DNA of 64,000 bases from Clostridium_X cadaveris (GCF_039521325.1 NZ_BAAACD010000016.1), one strand, 5' to 3'; counted from the first letter of the stretch, positions 42,739-52,099 are shown. Program-made: numbers and translations. The notes: generated from the sequence alone by a model not told the origin.

Positions 42739-43056
42739 ATGTTAATTGTAACTACTGATAATATTCCAGGAAAAGAAATAGTAGAAGTAATAGGTTTAAC
42801 CAAAGGAAGCACAGTAAGATGTAAAAATATTGGTAGAGATATAGGTGCAAGCTTTAAAAACTTAGTTGGTGGTGAAATGACAGGCTACAATGAAATGCTT
42901 ATAGAAGCGAGGCAGATTGCTATAGGAAGAATGGTTGATGATGCCACAGCTCAAGGAGCTAATGCCATAGTGTGTATGAGACTTGCTTCTTCTGCAATAG
43001 CTGCCGGTGCTGCTGAAATTGTTGCTTATGGAACCGCCGTAGTTATTTCAGAGTAA
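42739..43056 (+). CDS. YbjQ/UPF0145 family protein
   Basis: The 105 residues match the YbjQ family, which forms a pentameric ring and is sometimes called a heavy-metal-binding domain. GKEIVEVIGLTKGSTVRCKN, then GEMTGYNEMLIEARQIAIGR and AQGANAIVCMRLASSAIA are the conserved parts. It is cytosolic. A 47-residue membrane protein gene follows eight bases later. No function has been shown for the family. Confidence 0.93.
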   Translation: MLIVTTDNIPGKEIVEVIGLTKGSTVRCKNIGRDIGASFKNLVGGEMTGYNEMLIEARQIAIGRMVDDATAQGANAIVCMRLASSAIAAGAAEIVAYGTAVVISE

Positions 43057-43063
43057 AATTAAT

Positions 43064-43207
43064 ATGTATATTATTATGATTCTAATATCACTTTTTTATC
43101 TCTCAATAATCATTGGTTCTATAGTACTTTTAATATGGGCCATATGTAACAGATGTAAAGAGAAAAAGAGAGAAAAAGTCTTGCACAAAGATTATGATAA
43201 GTATTAA
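43064..43207 (+). CDS. 47-residue membrane microprotein next to YbjQ
   Basis: A short frame starts at ATG 43064, eight bases after the ybjQ-like stop, and ends in TAA. It reads MYIIMILISLFYLSIIIGS and goes on as one long hydrophobic helix (about residues 1-27), then a basic tail with CNRCKEKKREK. The charge pattern puts the tail in the cytosol. No ribosome site is obvious, so coupling to ybjQ is likely. The terminator that follows begins inside its stop codon region. It is too short to appear in many gene lists. Confidence 0.6.
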   Translation: MYIIMILISLFYLSIIIGSIVLLIWAICNRCKEKKREKVLHKDYDKY

Positions 43208-43254
43208 AAAAGGTATAGTCAAACTTAGAGTTTAAGGTTTGACTATACCTTTTC
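43207..43254. terminator. Bidirectional terminator
   Basis: AAAAGGTATAGTCAAAC pairs with GTTTGACTATACCTTTT around a 12-base loop, with T-runs on both strands. It separates the microprotein gene from the convergent amidohydrolase. Confidence 0.92.
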
Positions 43255-44439
43255 TTATTTCAAATACTCTAAAACAGCTCCACATAGGGCTTTTATACCA
43301 ACAGGAATAGCCCCTTCATCACAAACAAAATTAGGGTTGTGAATTATGCACTTTCCTTTATTCACCTCTGATTCGCACCCAAGCCACATAAATGTGCATG
43401 GAATATATTTAGTAAAAGCCGAAAAATCCTCTGCTCCTGTGGCAGGTTTTTCAGGCATAATTACCTTTTCATCTCCTAACATATCCTTTAATCCTACCAT
43501 TAATTGTTCTGTAAGTTCTCGGTCATTATAAGTAAGGGCATACCCCTCAACATAATCAAACTCACATTGACATCCCATAGCTTCACTTATATTTTCTACT
43601 ATACTTCTTATTTTTTGAGGCATAATATATGCAATATCTTTATTAAAGGTTCTTACTGTCCCTTCTAAATTAACCTCATCAGCTATGACATTGTACCTGT
43701 ATCCTCCATTTATAGCTCCTATTGTAACAACTGCACTTTCTAACGGATCCACATTTCTACTCACTATACTTTGAAGCGCCGTTATAATATATGCCGAAGC
43801 AACTATTGCATCAGCTCCTTGTTGAGGTGCAGATCCATGGGCACTCTTTCCTTTTACTTTAATAAATATCCTATCTGATTGGGCCATCATAGCCCCATAT
43901 CTAACCCCTATATTTCCAACTGGAAAATTCCAAACATGAAGTGCAGCCCCAGCATCAACTTTAGGATTTTCTAGCACCCCATCTTCTATCATAAACTTAG
44001 CTCCGCCTTCAGGATTGCACTCTTCTGCAGGCTGAAATATAAACTTTACATTTCCATTTATATGCTCTCTCATATTTGATAAAACCTTAGCAGTTCCTAA
44101 AAGTATAGAGGTATGCATATCATGTCCGCAAGCATGCATCACACCTTTATTTTCTGATTTAAAGTCTAAACCAGTGTCCTCATCTATAGGAAGTGCATCC
44201 ATATCTGCCCTTAATAGAAATGTTTTACCTGGATTTTTTCCCTTAAGTAATGCTACAACTCCAGTGCCTCCCACTCCTTTTTGAATTTCTAAGCCAAGAC
44301 CTTGAAGCTCATTATATACTAATTCACTAGTCCTGAATTCATTTCTACCTAACTCTGGATGCTGATGAATGTCTCTTCTAATTCTAATAATATTGCTCAA
44401 TTCCCCTTCTATAAGTCTTTCTATCTCATCTTTCAACAT
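43255..44439 (-). CDS. M20-family amidohydrolase
   Basis: This 394-residue zinc amidohydrolase has the M20D pattern: LLRADMDALPIDEDTG, HACGHDMHTSILLG, FQPAEECNPEGGAKFM with the catalytic Glu, and TGAEDFSAF. Relatives deacylate N-acyl amino acids, including indole-3-acetyl amino acids and N-acetyl-diaminopimelate. It is the last of three genes with an AbgT carrier between, so it probably works on the imported compound. The substrate is not determined by the motifs. Confidence 0.92.
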   Translation of the reverse strand: MLKDEIERLIEGELSNIIRIRRDIHQHPELGRNEFRTSELVYNELQGLGLEIQKGVGGTGVVALLKGKNPGKTFLLRADMDALPIDEDTGLDFKSENKGVMHACGHDMHTSILLGTAKVLSNMREHINGNVKFIFQPAEECNPEGGAKFMIEDGVLENPKVDAGAALHVWNFPVGNIGVRYGAMMAQSDRIFIKVKGKSAHGSAPQQGADAIVASAYIITALQSIVSRNVDPLESAVVTIGAINGGYRYNVIADEVNLEGTVRTFNKDIAYIMPQKIRSIVENISEAMGCQCEFDYVEGYALTYNDRELTEQLMVGLKDMLGDEKVIMPEKPATGAEDFSAFTKYIPCTFMWLGCESEVNKGKCIIHNPNFVCDEGAIPVGIKALCGAVLEYLK

Positions 44440-44503
44440 AACTTAAATCCCCCATTCTTATAAAGGCTGATTATATTTAGATAATCAGCCTCCTAAAAGT
44501 TTA

Positions 44504-46036
44504 TTAAAGACCTATTCCACCTATTCCAGGACCTATTGGTAATCCTAATTGAGTCCATATGATTGCAAATATTATCCATACTACAAGCATTATTATACTA
44601 TATGGAATCATTAAAGATAATATAGTACCAACTCCTGCTTTCTCATCATATTCATTAGCAAAAGCTAAGATTATAGGGAAGTATGGGAATAATGGACTTA
44701 TGATATTTGTAGTTGAATCACCTATTCTATATAGTAATTGAGTGAAGGCAGGATTATATCCTAATAAATAGAACATAGGTATAAATATAGGTGCAAGCAA
44801 TGACCATTTTGCTGATCCACTTCCCATAAATAAATTTACAAATGCTACAAATAATATAAATAATATAAATAAAGGAACTCCTGTCATATTAGATGCCTTT
44901 AATGCATCTGCTCCATTTACTGCTATAGCATAACCTAAATTACTCCAATTGAAGAATGCAATAAATTGCCCAATTACAAACACAAGAACTATATATGATG
45001 CCATATCCTTTATAGCAATTGCCATATGCTTGGGTACATCAGAGAATTTTTTTAATTCCCCTATTGATTTACCATATACATATGCCATTATCACAAATAA
45101 GAATAGTAACAATGGAATGATGGAATCTAAAAATGGTGATGGCACTATACCACCTGTTTCAGAATTTCTAAAGAAACTATTTTTAGGTATTATTGAAATG
45201 GCTAATATAGCTATATAAATAAGTGCTGCTATCCCAGTTTTCTTAAGAGCTTTATTCTCTTCTTGAGTTACTTTCTTGGCTTCTATGGACTTTTTGCCTT
45301 TGTACTCACCAAGTCGTGGCTCTATTATCTTTTCAGTTATTATTACTCCTACTATTGCTAATACAAATGTAGATGCAAACATGAAAAACCAATTATCAAC
45401 AGGAGTTACAGATAAATTTTTGTCTACTATGTGAATTGCTTCTGTACTAATTCCTGCTAGAAGTGCATCTGTACCGGCTATTATTAAATTTGCACTAAAT
45501 CCAGCTGTTGTTGATGCATAACCTATAGCAATACCTGCTAAAGGATGTCTTCCCATGGATGCAAATATAGCAGCAGCTATTGATGGAACTATAACTATGG
45601 CTGCATCTGATGCTATATTACCTACAATTCCTATAATCATAATGATAAATGTTACAAGCTTTGGAGAAGCACCAAGCATTGTTTTTCTCATAAATGCAGA
45701 TATAAGCCCTATATGCTCAGCAAAACCTATACCTAAAGTCATTGTAAGCACTAGGCCTAATGGTGCAAAACCTGTAAAGTTCTTTACCATATTTTTTAAC
45801 ATATAAACAATTCCTTCGCCTGATAACAAGCTCTTTACATAAACTTCTTTACCATCTACAGGGTTTGTTACACTAGTACCTAATTGTGAACATATAGCTG
45901 ACGCTATCCAAACTACTACTATAAGTATTAAAAATAATATGAATGGATGTGGTATCTTATTGCCTACTCTTTCTACCCAGCCTAAAAATCCTCCTGTCTT
46001 TTTATTAGATCCCTTTAGCTCTTTCTGCGCAGTCAT
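44504..46036 (-). CDS. AbgT-family transporter (aminobenzoyl-glutamate-type carrier)
   Basis: AbgT carriers import p-aminobenzoyl-glutamate, or export sulfonamides, using the ion gradient. The 510 residues start with a hydrophilic N-terminus and WVERVGNKIPHPFILFLIL, a family signature, and form about 11 helices plus two re-entrant hairpins (NIASDAAIVIVPSIAAAIF; FMGSGSAKWSLLAPIFIPMF). It lies between two M20 amidohydrolase genes in the same direction, as abgAB-abgT in E. coli, so uptake of an acyl-glutamate or dipeptide for hydrolysis is the likely job. Confidence 0.93.
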   Translation of the reverse strand: MTAQKELKGSNKKTGGFLGWVERVGNKIPHPFILFLILIVVVWIASAICSQLGTSVTNPVDGKEVYVKSLLSGEGIVYMLKNMVKNFTGFAPLGLVLTMTLGIGFAEHIGLISAFMRKTMLGASPKLVTFIIMIIGIVGNIASDAAIVIVPSIAAAIFASMGRHPLAGIAIGYASTTAGFSANLIIAGTDALLAGISTEAIHIVDKNLSVTPVDNWFFMFASTFVLAIVGVIITEKIIEPRLGEYKGKKSIEAKKVTQEENKALKKTGIAALIYIAILAISIIPKNSFFRNSETGGIVPSPFLDSIIPLLLFLFVIMAYVYGKSIGELKKFSDVPKHMAIAIKDMASYIVLVFVIGQFIAFFNWSNLGYAIAVNGADALKASNMTGVPLFILFILFVAFVNLFMGSGSAKWSLLAPIFIPMFYLLGYNPAFTQLLYRIGDSTTNIISPLFPYFPIILAFANEYDEKAGVGTILSLMIPYSIIMLVVWIIFAIIWTQLGLPIGPGIGGIGL

Positions 46037-46072
46037 TTTTATACACCTCCATTTTTTATTAATAACTTACTT

Positions 46073-47395
46073 TTACGTTCTATCCTCCCTTCCATTTATA
46101 TATAAAGCAGCACTAACATAAGTTTTTACTGCAATTTTAAGCACTCTTTCATCAAAGTCAAAGTAATTATTATGATGATCCGCTACTCTTTTAGTTCCAA
46201 ACATCATGTAAGCTGCCTTACCTCCATTTTCCTGAACTCTCTTCATCATATGTGTTATATCTTCAGAACCAGTTAATTTGTCTTGTTTTATTATTTCTGT
46301 AACTTCTGGAATCTCTTTAGCTATATTTTCTATAATCTTCGCCAATTCTACGTCGCTATTTCCATTTATGGCCTGTCCTGCTAATGTTATGTTATATCTT
46401 AAGTCATACATGATTGCAGCACCTTTTATAATTTCTTTAACACGCTTTTCTACATAACTATTTATCTGATCATTTTCTCCTCTGATTTCTAGTTTCATTT
46501 CAGCCCTATCAGGAACTACATTTCTTCCTGTACCAGCCTTTAAAACACCAACATTAATTCTTGAAGAGCCATCTCCATGCTGACATACTGTATGAAGATT
46601 TAAAGCTGCTGTTGCAGATCCTAAAAGTGCATTTTTACCCTTTTCTGGAGTAGCCCCTGCATGGGTGCTTCTCCCTTTAAACTCTACATCTATCTTTGAA
46701 GTTGCAAGAAATCCACTGGTATTACATACTATTTGTCCAACATTTTCTGTAGATAATCCAATATGTCCACTTAGTAAATAATCAACATCGTCTAAAAGTC
46801 CTGCATTAACCATAGAATAAGCTCCTCTTACTCCCTCTTCTGCAGGCTGAAATATTATTTTTATTTTTCCACAAAGTTCATTCTCTAAATTTTTTAATAT
46901 TTTTGATACACCAAGCCCTATGGCAGTATGACCATCATGACCACAACAATGCATAGCTCCTTTATTTATAGAAGCAAATCCCTCTTTAAAAGGTCTATGT
47001 TCTAATGAGTCTGCCTCTATGCCTTCATTAGCATCAATATCAAATCTAAATGCTAAAGTTGGACCAGCTCTTCCTGTATCTAAAGTTGCTAGCACCCCTG
47101 TATATCCTCCTGACATTTTCTCTACATATCTTTTTAATGCACCTTGAGATATTGCTCTCTCTTCTTGTTCTTTTAAAGTCTCCTCATTAGGAAGTCCAAG
47201 CATAGTCTGCCTATCAAAAATTTCTCTTCCTACTCGAATATTAAAACCCAATTTTCCCAAATATTCAGATATTTTAGAGCATGTTCTAAACTCTGTCCAT
47301 CCCCACTCAGCATATTTATGGATATCTCTTCTTATAGTTATAAGTTCATCCTCTATGTCATCAATACATTGATTTATTCTTATAACTTCTTTCAT
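46073..47395 (-). CDS. AbgA-like M20 amidohydrolase
   Basis: The protein (440 residues) is close to AbgA, one subunit of p-aminobenzoyl-glutamate hydrolase. It has LRRDIHKYAEWGWTEFRT-type N-terminal sequence (read here as TIRRDIHKYAEWGWTEFRT), then HCCGHDGHTAIGLGVS, FQPAEEGVRGAYSMV and TGSEDITHMMKR. The insertion around FDRQTMLGLPNEETLKEQEE is typical of AbgA and absent from the smaller M20 gene here. The ATG at 47395, six bases after GGGGAGG, is preferred to the TTG inside that site. It is first in the operon with abgT. Confidence 0.9.
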   Translation of the reverse strand: MKEVIRINQCIDDIEDELITIRRDIHKYAEWGWTEFRTCSKISEYLGKLGFNIRVGREIFDRQTMLGLPNEETLKEQEERAISQGALKRYVEKMSGGYTGVLATLDTGRAGPTLAFRFDIDANEGIEADSLEHRPFKEGFASINKGAMHCCGHDGHTAIGLGVSKILKNLENELCGKIKIIFQPAEEGVRGAYSMVNAGLLDDVDYLLSGHIGLSTENVGQIVCNTSGFLATSKIDVEFKGRSTHAGATPEKGKNALLGSATAALNLHTVCQHGDGSSRINVGVLKAGTGRNVVPDRAEMKLEIRGENDQINSYVEKRVKEIIKGAAIMYDLRYNITLAGQAINGNSDVELAKIIENIAKEIPEVTEIIKQDKLTGSEDITHMMKRVQENGGKAAYMMFGTKRVADHHNNYFDFDERVLKIAVKTYVSAALYINGREDRT

Positions 47396-47573
47396 CTCAT
47401 ACCTCCCCAAGTATTTTACTTTTATTTACTTTTATTTATATTATTAACTTCTTCTTTTTCTGAAAATAATCCTTTTAAATTTTTACATTTTTATAAAATT
47501 ACAGAAATTAATATATAATTTATAAAATATTACAAATAATAATTGTAATTTAATATTTTTATTTAATTTATTC

Positions 47574-47610
47574 TGAAAAAAATATACATACTTTATAAGT
47601 ATGTATATTT
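47574..47610 (-). terminator. Terminator after the DUF4430 gene
   Basis: On the minus strand AAATATACATACTT pairs with AAGTATGTATATTT around ATA, then TTTTT. Confidence 0.85.
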
Positions 47611-47639
47611 CTATAAATATATTTTTATTATCTCATTAA

Positions 47640-49013
47640 TTACTTATCATAGTACTGGTCTCCCACGTCTTTTCCTAAGTCACAAGTGTATACCCAAGAG
47701 ATAACATCTCCATCCTTAACCTTGTACTGACTACATCCATAGTTCGGAAACCAACCATTAACTTTATACATCCATCCACTTTCTGTTCCACAATCAAATT
47801 CATATAAATGATTTATTCCTTCAATATAAGCACCACTATATACAGGATCATTTCTGAATTCCATTTGAATCTTTTTATTTCTTGTTACACGTTTCAATAT
47901 ATCAAAAACATTTTCACCATCATATATTTCTACCGTAGTAGTTGCTAAAATCACACCATTATTCGGTACATATTTATCTAATCCAGGTCGTAATTTATCC
48001 ATATTTTTCAATATTGTATCACATCTAATTTCAATAGTGCATGTTTTAGATTTTGGTTTTGATTCATTATTATTTTTATCTGATGATGTATTGTCATTGG
48101 AAGGAGGTGCTGCTCCATTTGGTTTTGAGGTTTTATCTCCATTCGAAGGATTTTTAGATTCGTTATCTGAAGAAGTCCCATCTACATTCTCAGCTAATTC
48201 AGAATTATTATCTTTAGACTCCTCATTCCCTTTAGATTCTTCTGAATTCTCCTTATCTAACGTCTCTATTTTCTTATCAGTAATGATATAGTCTCCACCT
48301 TCATTCACTGAAAACATTAACTTTCCTTCACTTACTGCAACATCTGTTGAATATGATAATGAGTTACTCTCTTCATTATATGAATATAGAAATGCCTCTT
48401 TAAAATCATTATTGTTTTCCAAATTCATTGATATAAAGCCTGGAAAAGCTCCATTATGCCTGAATGATATTAGATATTTATCTACACTTTTATTGCTAAG
48501 CAATTCAAGTATTTTTTCCTTGTTTACTGATTCAGAGCTTGTATCCAAATTAATAGGAGAAGCCTCTTTCACTGTCTTTCCCTTTATTGTCCATTTAATA
48601 GTAGAGGTGTCATCTAACTTTATTTCCTTTATAACTTCTTCGTCATCTTCCTTTATCTTTTCTACTTCTCCTTTTGAAATTGAGTTTTTATTTTGGGCTT
48701 TTTTAAATGCCTTTATATCATTTTTTAAAGAATTGAATACTTCTTTTTCTTCCTCTACAGTACTAGAATCACTATCTACTGTATTTTGAGATATTGATAT
48801 GCTATTTCTTAATTTTTTAATTTCATTATTGGAATATTCTCCATTGTCATTCCCAATGACGGCTTTATCTATAAGTTTATTTGCCTTTATTACTTCTTTA
48901 TATATGCTTTTACTATAATCCGATGGTTCTATATTAAGTTTCACTAGGGAAGATATTACGAATAAACCTATTATTGAAAATAAAATTACTTTTCTCGTAG
49001 TATTTTTTTTCAT
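47640..49013 (-). CDS. Membrane-tethered DUF4430 (transcobalamin-like) surface protein
   Basis: An N-terminal helix (VILFSIIGLFVISSLV, residues 9-24) acts as signal or anchor. Next come an acidic coil, a globular beta region to about residue 250, a Ser/Asn/Lys-rich linker to about 320, and a C-terminal DUF4430 domain containing GINHLYEFDCGTESGWMYKV and NGWFPNYGCSQYKVKDGDV. DUF4430 resembles the C-terminal domain of transcobalamin and intrinsic factor, which closes over cobalamin. The gene lies downstream of a B12-riboswitch-controlled surface gene on the same strand, so a role in corrinoid binding outside the cell is plausible. Binding itself is not shown by the sequence. Confidence 0.85.
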   Translation of the reverse strand: MKKNTTRKVILFSIIGLFVISSLVKLNIEPSDYSKSIYKEVIKANKLIDKAVIGNDNGEYSNNEIKKLRNSISISQNTVDSDSSTVEEEKEVFNSLKNDIKAFKKAQNKNSISKGEVEKIKEDDEEVIKEIKLDDTSTIKWTIKGKTVKEASPINLDTSSESVNKEKILELLSNKSVDKYLISFRHNGAFPGFISMNLENNNDFKEAFLYSYNEESNSLSYSTDVAVSEGKLMFSVNEGGDYIITDKKIETLDKENSEESKGNEESKDNNSELAENVDGTSSDNESKNPSNGDKTSKPNGAAPPSNDNTSSDKNNNESKPKSKTCTIEIRCDTILKNMDKLRPGLDKYVPNNGVILATTTVEIYDGENVFDILKRVTRNKKIQMEFRNDPVYSGAYIEGINHLYEFDCGTESGWMYKVNGWFPNYGCSQYKVKDGDVISWVYTCDLGKDVGDQYYDK

Positions 49014-49066
49014 ATTATTTTCTTATTACCTCCAGTATATAAATATATACTATAGAATAAATTACA

Positions 49067-49103
49067 ACACATGACCTTCGTGAAATCACCAAAGGCCATG
49101 TGT
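49067..49103 (-). other. Very stable hairpin between the two surface genes
   Basis: ACACATGACCTT and AAGGCCATGTGT pair with one wobble, and an inner TGA/TCA stem extends it. No T-run follows on the minus strand. It may set transcript levels or protect the end of the upstream message, not fully terminate. Confidence 0.6.
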
Positions 49104-49141
49104 CATAGTTATCTATTCTATAAAGTTATCTAATGAAAAGA

Positions 49142-51607
49142 TTATTTTTTTATTCTTTTAATAACAGCTATACCTCCACAAGAAAGTATCATAGTTATAA
49201 GCGAAGTATATCCTGCTGCGTCCCCTGTTGTAGGTAATTTATTTGGTCCTTTATTGCTATCTTCACCATTATTATTGCTTTCAAATTGTGAAATTTTATT
49301 TTCTACTCTTTCTACACTGTCATAGTTCTTAATGTACTTTTTGTCATCATTCAGAACTCCATTGTAATAATATTTTATCTCTTCAATAGTGGATTTAAGA
49401 TTATCAATATTTTTAGAAGTTACCTCAACATCCTTACCATCTATATATACATACTTATCAATAAGCAGATTAACTATTTTAGCTTTTGCAGGACTTAGAT
49501 AGTACTCGTAATTATTTAACTTTTTAATATCTGATTCTGATAATCCTTCTAACACTTTATCTAATTCTAAAATTACACTTCTAGAATCTAATGTTATTTC
49601 TACTCCGTCTAATTTTTCCTTTATTAAGTCATTAGCATAATTCATTTGTTTAATTATATCTTCTATTCTTTGTTTGGTAGCTTCTAGTTTATCTATATTT
49701 GTAATTTTTGATTTTAATTCTTCATCTAAATTACTTATTTTAGAATATATAGCATCAACTAATCCTTTATCATCTGAAGTCAATTTATCCTTATCAGGTA
49801 GATTATCTATATCTTTTATAATTGTATCAACCTGAGCTTGTTGTTGTAATTGAACAACTTTGTTATATGCTGCTACAAGTTTATCAGAACCTACTATTTT
49901 ACTTTTTTCTTCGTCTGAAAGACTATTATATCCAGTAATAAGAGTTTGTATTTTTTGCTCATGCTCTAATGTTATATCTTCAATAGCTGGAAGTGATTCT
50001 ATTCCTTTATTCATTCTTTCAATTGGATTTTCACTAGAAACTAATAATATATCATTAAGCTTTTGAATGTTAGTTACCTTAGCTTTCTCCTCACTGCTAA
50101 GATTATCATAACGTTCTTTAATTCTTCTTATTTCAAAATCATTATAATATTTAAAGTCATTTGTCTCCGGAAGTCTATCTATTTGATTAAATACATCTTT
50201 TCCTGTTATTATGGAATTTTCTTTGTTCTTTTTTCCAAAGCTATATAATATCTTTGCATCATTATAGAATACTAAATTTCCATTCTTATCTATATCTATA
50301 CTTTGAGAACAGTATTGTGATGTACCAACCCCTAAAACTTTCTCATAGTCTGGAGCTGTTTGTCCAACAGAATCCTTAATTATATAAAGTGCTGCTTGGT
50401 CATTGTCAGGAGCATAAGGCACCATATAAATATATACTTGTTGATTGTTTTCCTTAGTAGCATATGCTGTAGTTATTGCTGCAGACCCTTTAGTTATGAT
50501 TTCATCTATTTTGTAAATCTCCTCTAATGTATTTGCATCAATTACATGAAATGGCTCTGCAGAACCCATAGTTGCTCCACCGCCACCAAGATATAATCTA
50601 TCATTATAAATTACAGGTGTAGACTGTGTTCCTCCACCTTCAGTTGTTGAAGTATATGTCTTTAAGCTTTCTTTGTTAAAAGTACCATTTTTATTCACTT
50701 CCATAGATCTTATACTAGCATGTCCATTATCTGCTGCTGATATATATACCCTATTGTTCTTTTCATAATACACAATTGTAGATTTTACTTCTGCATTTTT
50801 AGGCAAAGTAAATCTATCTATTTCCTCTCCAGTTTTATAATTAACAGCGTAAACATTACTTCCTTCTCTTCTCTTTATTCCATTATCAGCAAAAATGCAT
50901 GTATCACCAATAAATGTTGCCCCATTCCAACTAAATCCAACAGTTGCTTTTGTAGTTTTAGTCCATGTTGCATTCACAACTTCATCTGCTTTTGTAGTGT
51001 CATTATCCTTTGTTGGATAACATCCGTAAACGGCATTTCCTCCATAAGTACCGAAATAAATATAACCTTTGTAGTACATGACAGGAGTTTGTAAATCAGC
51101 CTTAGTTTTTATATTTTCTGTCACAAATAATTGTTCTAAAGTATCAGCATCATATGCAATAATATTAGATACTCCTGTTTCTAAATTCTTTCTTGGAACA
51201 AATATTTTCCCATCTCCATAACATGCGTAAATAAAGAACATAGCACTGCCAGGTGCTGATGCACTTGCTTCTACTTTTCCAGTTTCTGAATTTATTTTTA
51301 GGATTTTTTCATTTACGTAGCAATAAACATAATCTCCAACTACTATAGGAGTGCCTGGTGTAACTTCCCAACCACCATCTTCATAATATCTCCAATTCTC
51401 TTTAAGCTCTTCACTAGTTCTAGGTGTCTTAGCATCTGATACTCCTTGAAGTTCTAAATTACCTAAAAATTGAGACCAATTTAATGTAGTATCTTTCTTT
51501 ACAGTTTTAAAAGCATTTGCTGAAGCAGGTATAAAATCAGCATTTAATGATACTATCATCAAAAATACTATTAATACTGATATTATTCTTTTAAAATTCC
51601 CTTTCAT
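49142..51607 (-). CDS. LPXTG-anchored surface protein with PQQ-like beta-propeller and helical repeats
   Basis: A signal peptide (residues 1-30, ending PASANA) leads into a PQQ-like beta-propeller of about 420 residues (GTPIVVGDYVYCYVNEKILK, VMYYKGYIYFGTYGGNAVYG, TPVIYNDRLYLGGGG). Four helical repeats follow (patterns such as LSSEEKAKVTNIQKLNDI, LSDEEKSKIVGSDKLVAA). LPTTGD, a hydrophobic helix and KRIKK form a sortase signal, so the protein is wall-bound. Its leader is a cobalamin riboswitch. Surface beta-propellers bind cobalamin in Bacteroides (BtuG), so corrinoid capture is a reasonable inference, not a proof. Confidence 0.88.
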   Translation of the reverse strand: MKGNFKRIISVLIVFLMIVSLNADFIPASANAFKTVKKDTTLNWSQFLGNLELQGVSDAKTPRTSEELKENWRYYEDGGWEVTPGTPIVVGDYVYCYVNEKILKINSETGKVEASASAPGSAMFFIYACYGDGKIFVPRKNLETGVSNIIAYDADTLEQLFVTENIKTKADLQTPVMYYKGYIYFGTYGGNAVYGCYPTKDNDTTKADEVVNATWTKTTKATVGFSWNGATFIGDTCIFADNGIKRREGSNVYAVNYKTGEEIDRFTLPKNAEVKSTIVYYEKNNRVYISAADNGHASIRSMEVNKNGTFNKESLKTYTSTTEGGGTQSTPVIYNDRLYLGGGGATMGSAEPFHVIDANTLEEIYKIDEIITKGSAAITTAYATKENNQQVYIYMVPYAPDNDQAALYIIKDSVGQTAPDYEKVLGVGTSQYCSQSIDIDKNGNLVFYNDAKILYSFGKKNKENSIITGKDVFNQIDRLPETNDFKYYNDFEIRRIKERYDNLSSEEKAKVTNIQKLNDILLVSSENPIERMNKGIESLPAIEDITLEHEQKIQTLITGYNSLSDEEKSKIVGSDKLVAAYNKVVQLQQQAQVDTIIKDIDNLPDKDKLTSDDKGLVDAIYSKISNLDEELKSKITNIDKLEATKQRIEDIIKQMNYANDLIKEKLDGVEITLDSRSVILELDKVLEGLSESDIKKLNNYEYYLSPAKAKIVNLLIDKYVYIDGKDVEVTSKNIDNLKSTIEEIKYYYNGVLNDDKKYIKNYDSVERVENKISQFESNNNGEDSNKGPNKLPTTGDAAGYTSLITMILSCGGIAVIKRIKK

Positions 51608-51700
51608 ATTTTCCCCCTTGTTTTTATATAAAATTTATATTATCTGCTCCCTATACTGTGATTTGAATTTCACATCCTTTCATTTCATTTATATAGAGGC

Positions 51701-51964
51701 AAATAAAAAACGAACCACTTTTGTGGTTCGTTAACTTGAAACAATCTCCATTAAACTTTTTGAGTTTCACTTTAGTTAACTCTCTCCCACCGAAAGACTT
51801 AATTAAATAAATTAATATAGCAGGTCTCCTGACTTGATATCATCCTAATTGCTTATCCTTCCCAACTTAATAAGTTAGTGGATAGATATAAAATATCTAA
51901 ATAAGCTTTCGTCCTTCTTACAGTAGCGGGGGCTGCTTCAGATTCTCACTGACATTCCCTTTTA
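51701..51964 (-). promoter_or_regulatory. Cobalamin riboswitch with terminator
   Basis: On the minus strand the B12 box AAGTCAGGAGACCTGC (51820-51835) and the GAATCTGAAGCAGCCCCCGC region with CTACTGTAAG (about 51912-51952) are class-defining parts of the cobalamin aptamer. Downstream, ACGAACCAC and GTGGTTCGT (51710-51731) form a terminator with a T-run (51701-51709). GTTAAC and GAAAC pairs at 51730-51780 can build an alternative stem that shares the terminator base. This is the usual off-switch layout: cobalamin favours termination before the LPXTG gene. Confidence 0.92.
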
Positions 51965-52019
51965 ATACTAAAAATAAGTAACTATATTAAATAAATATTA
52001 AATTTTATATTTCATAAAA

Positions 52020-52048
52020 ATGTTAACATTATGTTATTAATATGTCAA
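52020..52048 (-). promoter_or_regulatory. Promoter of the B12-controlled surface genes
   Basis: On the minus strand TTGACA (52043-52048) is 17 bases from TAACAT (52020-52025). The span is also an imperfect palindrome (TGTTGACAT with ATGTTAACA). The start would lie about 50 bases before the aptamer. Confidence 0.6.
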
Positions 52049-52054
52049 CATTTT

Positions 52055-52079
52055 AACTGAATATATTTTTTATTCAGTT
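52055..52079. promoter_or_regulatory. Perfect inverted repeat between divergent promoters
   Basis: AACTGAAT and ATTCAGTT flank nine bases. It lies between the surface-gene and exporter promoters and has no long T-run on the plus strand, so an operator is as likely as a terminator. Confidence 0.4.
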
Positions 52080-52099
52080 AATTCAAAAACTAAGTTACT

